A stretch of DNA of 64,000 bases, from assembly GCA_028274465.1 (NCBI GenBank), contig CM051458.1:76981253-77045252 (forward strand), read 5' to 3'. A model generated the notes under the pieces. The model had not been told where the DNA came from. It worked only from the letters and a program-made list of their open reading frames with translations, and made no database searches. The stretch is from Plantago ovata (lineage: Eukaryota; Streptophyta; Magnoliopsida; Lamiales; Plantaginaceae). A program made the position numbers and the translations under genes. Below are positions 55,294 to 64,000 of this stretch, in pieces (the first letter of the stretch is position 1; each line of letters starts with the position of its first letter).

Positions 55294-57322
55294 TGTTAGT
55301 AATATGTCCTAGAGACAACCACATTAAGGACAATATATACTACTACATAACAATCAATGTAATATATGTATGTTTGCTTATTCATGTTTATGTTTACTTA
55401 CATATATATATATTACAATATGCAACAACATGTCATATCTTTATCTACTTTGTTTGTATCGATATATAAACATGTCCCCAGTGGATATATGTATTATCAC
55501 ATAGTAAGTGGGAGCTATGTGAAACGTCATATATCCCGAACTCTCCCTAGTCGAAGGTCATCTCGGATGGGAGTCTGAATGACGCGATTGAGACTAGCAT
55601 GCGTTTGGAAGTTATACTCATTGGAGCGAGTGTGGTCGATCCCACTGAACGGATCGTTGGGGTGAGTCCATAATGTTCTCATAACTGTGCATGGTTGTTC
55701 AATGAGGAAATCCGAACAATGGAAGAACCCACCGGAGCTCCCATCGATGTATAGTCTACACCGAGGTGTCTATGGGAACCGGAGTTGTGGAAGTGATGTC
55801 ATTCGTTCTTAGACTCTCCAGTCTTTATTATCACATATCATGGGCCCTGTTCTTTGGATGTAACCAACGCTTGCACCCTGAAATACGTGTAGATATGGTC
55901 CAGCTGGGAACTTGGCAATATGCATAGAGTTGGTGATAGTTGGTCTCTGAAGAGGATTCATCTCTCATGTGCAGCATTGGAGAGTACTACTCAAGTCGTT
56001 CATAGTTGTATTGGTAAATTCATTGGCCAACGCATGGATACATTTAGGATGTCCTAACTATATCTTGGTAACCAAACAACTCACTGAAGACGCCAATGAG
56101 TGCATTATTAGGATAGACACTTCATTGGTCTTAGATGCATTCGAGTAAGTCAGATGAAAGGACCTTACCATCGTCGCATTGAGTGCAACAGGCTTCCCAA
56201 CGAGAGGTAGCTTTGAGGTTCCTCTAAAACGTCCTCATGTATTAATATTGGAAGTAGAATCGTCTGGGAATTCCACGATGCCTAGTCATCTTGTCTAGCT
56301 TAATACATTGAGGCCCTATGAGTCACACTATTCGGTTGACCGGCTTGTCAAAAGTACTATAGGAAGAATTATAATTAACATGTTTGATTATAATTGATTG
56401 TGGCATAATTAATATTTTGTAAATATTAATTATATATATTAATTATGTATTAATATATTAATTGCATTTTGAGAATGCAATTATGGGTTAATTGAAAGGA
56501 TATATTAATTGGATTAATATATGCACTTGAGCAAGATTTAAATTGAATTTAAATATCCCAAATTGCATGTGGGCCCACCTTCCTCCTACCAGCCGTGTGG
56601 CGTGTGCATGTGTATGGAGAAGGAGTCAAGACTCCTTCTCCTAATAAAACTTGAGGAACAAGTTTTTTCTAATTGAAGATTAGGATGAATCTAGACATAG
56701 ATTTACTTGTGCAACAAGAATTGAAGTTCTTATTTATTTTAGAATTCTATTGGCTTCTAAAGTATTCCAATAGAGGGCATTCATACTTGATTACTAATCA
56801 TTTTATTCTCTGTTAGACAGAAAAGAAGAGCTCGCTCCCTCCTCCCAAACCGCCATCGTCGCCACCATCCTTTGTACCGGGAGGAACGATTCCGAGAATA
56901 TCCTAGCATTCTCCAACAAGCAACCAGTCCATACGTGGATACCAAGGTTGAGGAATATCAATTTTTATTTGTTTTATTCAACTTCTGTCTTGCAGAAAGA
57001 ATTCCCGAGTGCAGATTCTCTACACTGCGCAACGATTTTGTAAAATCAATTCCCGCTTCGTTATATATCCGATTGGGGTGAAATCAGTTGGAGAATACTC
57101 CAGACATGTCCAACTACCTTTCTGAAAAAGGGAATAGAAATCGACCGGGGGAATACTTGGGAATTCGATGTAGAATAGGGGCTACAGATTCTCAGGTATG
57201 TTTGTTAAACTCTGATGTGATTTAATATACGTAGCATAGATAATCAATTAGCATGATTGTTAAGAAAATTTTCAAATTCCGCTGCACGACCCTAGGGGTG
57301 AACATAACCATATTTTCTTACA
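55294..57322 (+). mobile_element. Solo LTR of a copia-type element, 2029 bp
   Basis: It starts TGTTAGTAATATGTCCTAGA and ends TTTCTTACA. Flanks ATGGT (55289-55293) and ATGGC (57323-57327) match at four of five positions. Its start (TGTCCTAGAGACAACC) and an inner GTGGATACCAAGGT resemble the LTRs of the 10-kb element, but the rest has diverged, so it is a related family. No primer-binding site or pol adjoins it. Confidence 0.7.
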
Positions 57323-57327
57323 ATGGC

Positions 57328-58600
57328 AAGGTAACTCGAGTGTCGGTCTCTAAGGATTTAACCAAGTTGTCCCTAATTTTTACTTTTACTTAATTCAATC
57401 AACGAAATATGATGGAATAGTTGATTTGGTTTGTAAACACTTAACAATAAAAGTTGGAAATAAATACTACGAGGTTCAAATATGAGAAAAGCGGTTGATA
57501 GTAGATAGTAAGTTTATTAGACATGGATTCTCATATGTTAGCAAGAGATAGACGTAGGTATTCACACCTTTTGTAGACATGTATCATCAATAAATTACAT
57601 AACGAAGCATACAATATCATTGAAGGCAATTACGAGGCACTTTACTTAGAAACATCAATCATACATATTGGAGAAACTCAAACACATACTAATTTCCAGC
57701 ATTACGTATATATAGTTTTGGCTATGTTTACGGTAGAAATTGACCTAGGATCATGTCACTATCCTAATTCGAAGGTATTGGTGTTAGCAAACCATAAATC
57801 ATGCCATACACATACATATACGCAACCCTTTCAAAGCCTCATGCTAACATAATCGAAATCATCCTAATAAAACCTACATCCTACCATCAACACGTACCGA
57901 TTAGCTACTCATAACGAATAAAGCATAAACAATATTCATAATCATATGCAAAGCAATAGAAAACATGATAAGAGATGGAAAGAAAAGAGATTGATACGAA
58001 AATACTCAATGTCATGGTTGAGCAATAGCAATCCTATGTCGAATCCAATCAAAGCAATGAAATCTAGTAACGGTAGCAAATCTCTAGATGAACATCAAAG
58101 GTTTGGAGGCTAGGATATGTCTCCAAAGTGTGTCATCTCTCTAGGGTTTGTGCTAGGGTGTAAAACAAAACCCTAAACCTAAATAGCATGATGAAAAATG
58201 AGTTTAAATACAAAATCCGAAATCTAAAACGCCGCAGTGGCTGGGCGCCAACTGCAGTGGCTGGGCGCCAGCCTCCTTTGGCGAGTAGCAAATGTGCAAC
58301 CGATAATTTTGTTGAACTTTGGCGACTTCAAAGTGATCCAAACTCTCGTACAAGCCAGATTTTTCACTCCTCGAGCCTCAGGGACCTCCGGTTACTCCAT
58401 GGAAAATCCAAGCCTCCAAAATAAGCTCCAAATGCATCAAAATAAGTTAATTTTGTGCTATTTTCATCAAAGTGCATCCGAGGGACCTGTGACATAAAAC
58501 ATACTAAAAGTAAACTATTCTAAAGAAAATATAAAGTAAAAGAGCAGCAAAAGATCTAAAAAGACTCTTGATGACTGTAACAAATTTGTCGTCATCACAT
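57328..58600. other. Non-coding stretch, possibly old element sequence
   Basis: No coding segment was recognised. A 22-bp unit containing GCAGTGGCTGGGCGCCA is duplicated in tandem at 58231-58275. Confidence 0.4.
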
Positions 58601-59640
58601 TGTGTGAAACTTATGTCGATAGCCGGATGCCCCAAGAGAAGAAACCCCAAGAAAGCGTTCCACACGATGCGGACGCTCCGGCAGATCATCTGGAAAAACT
58701 GCCGACCAAACGTATGTTCCACCCCCTCGAAGCAGTGAGGAAACCTTGATGGACAGCTCAGTGGTCATTCCCCGTGCGAGAAACCCGGACCTCGAAGGCA
58801 AAGGATCGATGCGGAAAGAAAGGAGGCCTCGAACCCAATCGGTTTACACGATCCCTGAAGATAGTGTAATCTCTGACGGCGCATTGTCAGAATTCGATAG
58901 AAAGACCCTCGAAAAAAAGATGGAAAGTACGAAGGGCTATTCAAGGCCCACGATCTAAAGAGACACGAGGATCAAAAAACCAAAAGGCTTCGTTGCGACG
59001 CGGACGATTGGAGAAAAAGGGACGAGCGAGAGGCCCGAAAGTATGATACAACCAAAGGACGCCCAAGTGGCGAAACCGGCGTCGCACCCAACCCACTGTT
59101 GACAAGGCTGATGAGCCATTCGATCTCGATCCCGACGGATCGAAGGATCACCAAAAATCTTCGAAAATACTCAGGCGTAACATGCCCCCACGAGCATAGG
59201 GTGAAATTTGAGAACATGATGCAGACCTACGGTCACGACGAGAAAGACATGGTGATCGTTTTTCCCGGGACACTCGAAGGTGTCGCCACCGAGTGGTACT
59301 ACAACATGCCCGCATTATCCATTCGATCCTACGCAGACCTAGTCCATGTGTTCCTGGGCCATTTCACCGACTACAAGAAATCGCAATAATCGATCAGTTG
59401 TTTGCAAGATATCGTACAAAAGAGAGATGAACCGCTTCGGCGGTGGTGGCAACGATCCAATGTTGTAGCTTTGCAAGTAGATGACCACCACATGTACTTC
59501 CGAAGGCAAACCTTGTTTACAAACACTCGAATGGTTTGGCCTCAAAGGTCTTGAGGGAGAAGCCTGAGACAGCGGAAGACCTTTCCAACATTGTTAACAA
59601 GTACATCGATAAGAAAGGATGAACAAGGAGGCTAAACTGG
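58600..59640 (+). pseudogene. Ty3/gypsy gag fragment
   Basis: Pieces in different frames: IPRARNPDLEGKG and YTIPEDSVISDGALSEFDR at 58746-58958, then FENMMQTYGHDEKDMVIVFP, GVATEWYYNMPALSIRSY and VFLGHFTDYKKSQ at 59099-59389, and LQDIVQKRDEPLRRWWQR beyond. The last two are the retrotransposon gag core with its conserved E-W-x-x-x-x-P. Stops and frame shifts disable it. GC content is above that of the surroundings. Confidence 0.8.
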
Positions 59641-59858
59641 CGGTAAGATACTCCTTTGGGCTACTCTAAGTATCACATTCTTTCCCATCTCTTTAATATT
59701 CAGTTGCTGTTTTTGGAAGATAAACGCATTCCGCGCAGTCCAAATCGCATAAACGGCCACAACAATACATGCCTTTAACAACTTTGCCCTCCAACCTTTC
59801 ACTTTTGATTTTGCAGTTAATCTCGCTACGACCTCATCCCCATTTGACCAGTTTACTC
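59632..59858 (-). pseudogene. 3' fragment of a LINE ORF2
   Basis: Minus-strand frame with VNWSNGDEVVARLTAKSKVK, GWRAKLLKACIVVAVYAIWT and ARNAFIFQKQQL, ending TAG. The A-x-Y-x-I-W-x-x-R-N motif is the extreme C-terminus of plant LINE ORF2, also present in the LINE at 38.4 kb. The copies differ greatly, so this is another LINE family, truncated at its 5' side. Confidence 0.75.
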
Positions 59859-59879
59859 TCAGTTGTAACTATAGATTCA

Positions 59880-60062
59880 CAAATATATGTGGAAGTAGGT
59901 TATCTTATTTCCAATAGCATACAATGAGTATATATACATCATCAGTAAACTTGAGCGTCAAGTTTAGTCTTCAAACATAAACAAAAGTAGATCTCTATTA
60001 GATCTCTGTATCTATACAAATACATAAATAAATAATCTCAATTAATCTACTTCCTTAATACG
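59880..60062 (-). repeat. Partial 3' LTR of the copia fragment
   Basis: On the minus strand, a polypurine-like GCGGGGGCG is followed by AT-rich sequence with TATATATACTCATTG. No partner LTR is present. Confidence 0.4.
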
Positions 60063-61766
60063 CCCCCGCAAAATAGACGTTCCATCGGCAACGGAAATTT
60101 TGGAACGTAAGAGCTCAAAGCAAGCACAAGGGAGAGATTTAGTCAAAACATCAGCAAGATGGTCAGCAGTGTGGACATAAGAAACTGAGAGGATTCCTAT
60201 TTGAGAGAGGTCCCGAACAAAATGAAGATCAACAGTTATATGCTTCATGCGGGAATGCAGAATAGGATGAAGTGCAAGACGAGTAGCACTGATGTTATCA
60301 CATAAAAGCTTTGGAACTAAAGGAACAAAAAGACCAAGGTCCCTAAAAAGATGACGAATCCAACACAACTCAGCGCTAGCAGTAGCAAGAGACCGATATT
60401 CAGCCTCTGTGGAGGAGCGAGCAACACCGGCTTGTTTACGAGAACGCCAAGAGATTGGATTGGGGCCAAGAAACACCACATAGGCAGATGTGGACCGACC
60501 ATCACTAAGATCACCGGAAAAATCGGAATCGGAGAATGCAGTGAGAGATAAACCAGTTGGTGTACGCAGCAGAAGACCATGATGAATGGATCCCTTGAGG
60601 TAGCGCAAGAGACGTTTGACAGCACACCAGTCATGATCAGTCGGAGAAGCCATGGATTGAGCGAGACGATTGACTGTAAATGCAATATCGGGTCTTGTAC
60701 GCGTGAGATATTGGAGGCCTCCAATAGCACTACGGTACTGTGTAGCATCACAAGCAGACCCAACATTAATATTGTGTGCAACCATAGGAGTGGACACAGG
60801 TTTTGCGCCATCCATGTTGTGTTTTCGAAGGAGGTCCACGATATACTTGTGTTGGGAGAAGAATAAACCCTATCTGCAGGAAGCAACTTCAATGCCCAAA
60901 AAATAAGATAAAGGACCTAAATCCTTCACAGAAAAATGAGTCTGTAGATGACGAATAACATCATTGACACAAGAAGTGTTAGAGCCTGTGATAACCAGAT
61001 CATCAACATAAACCAACACGATGAGACAAACCGAATTGCGATGGAATATAAACAAGGAAGTATCAGCAACAGATTGCCGAAAACCATAGGCAACAAGGGA
61101 AGAGCTTAAGGCATTATACCAAGCGCGTGGTGATTGGCGAAGACCATAAAGTGACTTTCTTAAGCGACAAACCGATGATGGAGAAGTCTGATCGACAAAT
61201 CCATGAGGTTGAACCATGTAAACTGGTTCAGAGAGGGACCCATGTAAGAAATCATTACTTATGTCAACATGTTTAAGTGGCCACCGGTGCAAAAGAGCTA
61301 GGGAAAGCACAGTTCGTATAGTAACAGGTTTAATAACGGGACTAAATGTTTCATTGTAATCAATTCCGGGTCGTTGATGGAAACCTTTTGCAACAAGGCG
61401 AGCTTTATATTTATCAATAGTACCATCCGGTTTGCGCTTAATGCGGAACACCCATTTGCAACTGATGATATTCGAATTAGGAGGTGCGGGTACCAAATCC
61501 CAAGTGCCATGACGAGTGAGTGCAGTAAATTCATCATCCATAGCTTGTCGCCAACGAGGGTCAGAAAGAGCTTGAGAAATGCAAGTTGGTTCAATTTCGA
61601 GAGGAAGTGGATGCTTGGTAGAGACCGTGAATGCTTTGGGACGAAAAACATTAAAGTGTTCTCCAGTTTCAAGGCCCCCATAGTAGCTACACCGGCCATT
61701 ATTGTAATGATACCGAATTTTTGCAATCTGTCTTTTGTGGCAGGTCTGTTCAGTTAACCCAACCAT
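60039..61766 (-). pseudogene. 5'-truncated Ty1/copia RT-RNase H fragment
   Basis: From 61766: WRQAMDDEFTALTRHGTWDL, CKWVFRIKRKPDGTIDKYKA, HVDISNDFLHGSLSEPVYM, YGLRQSPRAWYNAL and the catalytic LVYVDDLVITGS. A frame shift near 60880 leads to the RNase H part at 60839-60042: TRTRPDIAFTVNRL, SSTEAEYRSLA, LCDNISATRLALHP and HTADHLADVLTKSLP. Gag, protease and integrase are absent. The family is distinct from the 10-kb copia element; D-I-S-N-D replaces the usual D-V-x-N-A. Confidence 0.9.
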
Positions 61767-61769
61767 AAA

Positions 61770-62106
61770 ATGAAAACTGCCCGGGGACTAGTTGTATTAC
61801 GAAGCACCAAGTCCCTCCAAACTACTTTATGTTTTAATCCTCTCATGCTAGAATACATTTCCTTCAGCTTATTACTTGTATTGATTGGCGGATGTTGCTA
61901 GGGTGTAAATTTTACTAATTCCGTTGAAATCAATATTGTTAGGAAATAATTATGCCGGATTCATATTATATTATTAGTAGGGTTATGAGGTGCAACTTTT
62001 GTGAACTTATACTTTATATTTATAGAATTTATACGAAATAATGAGGTCGAGTACATTTATTCAATAAATGATTCCGTCAAAAAAACACAATTTATACTAT
62101 AATAAT
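61770..62106. other. AT-rich spacer, nothing recognised
   Basis: No feature seen between the copia fragment and the MULE end. Confidence 0.5.
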
Positions 62107-64000
62107 AAATTTCCATCTACCACCCCTGTTAGTGCGCCACTTTTCGTATTTCCCCCTGTTAGTCCAACAATTACGTTTAGCCCCATTTTAAGCAAATTGG
62201 GTTGACTAGATTATAAGCTACTCTTCACGTTGTGCCATCCAAACGCTGTCTTAGCTCTAAATTTGGAATTTATTGCTAAAACAAAACATTACCCATCCAT
62301 TATTCCTTTTTCCTTTTCTTCTTCCACAGTATCGTGACTATCGTCCCCTTCCCTCCATAAACCCCTATGCTCTAACCGCACAATTTCACCCACATAAACC
62401 CTAATCTTGCCTGTAACCCGCCGATGATGATGTAATCCATCTTTTCGGAAACCGTCGACGTCTTTTGGGGGTGGAATTTCACGAGTCGAGACCTGTTTCA
62501 AAGGTATTTGAACCACTTCTTTAATTTCTTAATTTTGTTATTGCTTATGGTGTTTGGATGATCGTAATATGACTGTGATGTATGTAATGTGAGCTAGTTT
62601 CGTTATTTCCTGAGAATTTTCAAAAACTAGGGTTTTTCTGAATCTGTTTGTTTTTCTTTTCCGGTATTTGTCTTACAGTCATGGCAAAGAAGAAGAAGGA
62701 CTTTTTTAACATACGGGTTCACCAAGGAGACACTAGTTACACAATTTCAGAAGTAAACCCCAAAAGGTATTCTTACCGCAAGATGAATGAAGATGTGAAC
62801 GACGTAGTTTTAGGGAAGGTAGATATAAAAGGAAATTAATACATATATGCTTTTTTAGTATGGTTGCTCTAGTTAATGGAACAAATGAGACAATTCATGT
62901 TGTTGATGATGATTCTGTCAAGTACATGTTTGCAAAAAATTGGAGCTTATGGAAGTTGAGGTTGTGCTAGACATTAACGTAGTTGAACCTTTAGCAGTAG
63001 ATAAATCAAAGGCTAAGGGTGAATATGTTGATCATGATTTTGAGGTTCCTGCAGGCTGTGAGCCAAGTCTTAGAAAAAGAGTATTCAGGCCTAGGACAGG
63101 TAAGCCAGCTCCTCCTAAACAAGCAAAAGGCCCAAGAGCTTACCCCAAATGCCCTGAGGAGGTTATTGATTTGACAGAGGATGATAATCCTACACCATTT
63201 ACACAGCCTTCTCAGGGATCTAAGCCTACAAACAACTCCACTCCACCCAGACAGCCTGCAGTTGATACTGATGGAGATAGAACTCCACCTCAAACCCCTG
63301 TTTACAGGCCTGATCCTACTGTTGAGGTTACTCCTTTTAAGCCTGCTGAAATGTCAACTGGTAGGATTAATTTGCACTGGGATGTGTACTTGAATGACAT
63401 TCTTGAAATGTATAAGATGGTACATGATCATGAGAAGACTGGTGGTGGTGGTGGACTTGATACTGAGACTGGTGGAGATGAGGAGGCACATGGTGGTGGA
63501 TTTGAGACTGAGACTGGTGGAGATGAGGAGGCACATGGTGGTGGACTTGAGACTGAGACTGTTGGAGATGAGGAGGCACATTGTGATGAAGAGGTCTTAG
63601 TAGATATGATTGGGAGGATAGTGAGAGTGAGGACAGTGATTATGTAGTGGATGAAATGGTAGAGACTGATGAGGGCAGTGATGATGATAAATTTGTGGAT
63701 TGGGCGAATACAGAGCCTGAAACAGTAAATGTACATGAAGAAGAGGATGTGTTGATTGGTTTTAAGAAGTGTGAGGGGTCTGATGATGAAGATGAGGAGG
63801 CAGATGGTGGTGCACCTGAAAATGTCAAAGATGCAGCTGCTGATCAGGCTAATGTTGAGCAAAACATAGGTGAAGGTGGGGAAGTTGAATATCCAAGTGA
63901 TGGTGAGGCTGATCTGGATGGAGAAGGTGGATGGGATGCTGATGAATTTCATGATAATTATGAAGCTGCAGACAAGGAATTTGAAGTGGGACAGATATTC
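62107..64000 (+). mobile_element. 5' part of a Mutator-like (MULE) transposon, runs off the window
   Basis: AAATTTCCATCTACCACCCC at about 62107 resembles the ends of the MITE at 31 kb; both continue with GCCCATTTTAAGCA, GTTGACT/CC and TTATAAGCTACT. A leader follows with a 5' UTR intron (donor AAAG/GTATTT at 62502, acceptor TCTTACAG at 62678), then a mudrA-like frame. The left limit is approximate. Confidence 0.65.
62681..64000 (+). pseudogene. MULE transposase (mudrA-like) N-terminal part, frame-disrupted
   Basis: The ATG at 62681 follows the acceptor by two bases: FFNIRVHQGDTSYTISE. Then VVDDDSVKYMFAK (about 62920) and ELMEVEVVLDINVVEP (62943 on) form the N-terminal MuDR motif, but in different frames around an A run at 62933-62938. 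A disordered acidic region follows (IDLTEDDNPTPF and three ETGGDEEAHGGG-type repeats). Another frame change near 63595 leads to YDWEDSESEDSDY and the end YPSDGEADLDGEGG...KEFEVGQIF, the entry to the transposase domain. The catalytic DDE region lies beyond the window. A 40-nt gap between the first two blocks is too short for a plant intron, so decay is more likely. Confidence 0.75.

Noticed and set aside
62819..62858. A 40-nt intron in the MULE transposase
   Set aside because: Too short for plant splicing and joining does not restore the frame; read as decay.

Overview
The window is AT-rich plant nuclear DNA, almost certainly from a eudicot: GT-AG introns, short genes, one ordinary plant housekeeping gene, and dense nested transposable elements (CACTA, MULE, hAT-like and mariner-like MITEs, LINE, Ty1/copia, Ty3/gypsy). 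I cannot name the species. No CRISPR, operon or other prokaryotic structure is present.

Layout. 1-4.5 kb: exons of an unrecognised + strand gene, ending at a poly(A) signal near 4.51 kb. 4.75-6.35 kb: a convergent, spliced minus-strand gene that I reconstruct as five exons and 208 aa, with two tandem Yippee-like zinc-binding halves; tandem repeats lie upstream, then a decayed kelch relic. 9.4-17.2 kb: a minus-strand CACTA (En/Spm) remnant with its 5' UTR, the C-terminal end of a TNP2 transposase and a nine-exon accessory ORF (Transposase_24 type) whose last four exons look like two amplified exon pairs. It is flanked by a direct repeat and palindromes, and a GCTAGTTTCA minisatellite follows. 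20-22.9 kb: a MITE-truncated C-terminal exon, MITEs, a small secreted cysteine-rich (defensin-like) gene, and the 5' end of a second CACTA of the same family.

22.95-29.1 kb: a minus-strand gene of eleven coding exons (1051 aa in my model) related to plant mobile-domain/Ulp1-type transposon-associated proteins. It lacks the peptidase core, and its introns are packed with the motif AAAACTCAAA. 29.4-30.9 kb: candidate exons and a tRNA-Gly relic. 31.2-32.25 kb: a MULE-type MITE with a perfect 9-bp target duplication, carrying a palindromic SacI-site array. 32.6-34.1 kb: intact intronless PRP17/CDC40, the only clear housekeeping gene.

36-44.07 kb: a decayed copia element with a nearly full-length LINE (14-bp target duplication) inserted in it. 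44.7-54.7 kb: a 10.0-kb copia element with 5-bp target duplication, inserted in a gypsy LTR; its leader holds a tandem hairpin array with compensatory base changes. 55.3-57.3 kb: a solo LTR. 58.6-61.8 kb: gypsy gag, LINE and copia fragments. 62.1 kb to the window end: the 5' part of a MULE transposon related to the MITE at 31 kb.

Apart from PRP17, the defensin-like gene, the double-Yippee gene and perhaps the 1051-aa gene, nearly everything is transposon-derived. Gene models rest on my reading of splice sites and frames; none was checked against transcripts or databases.
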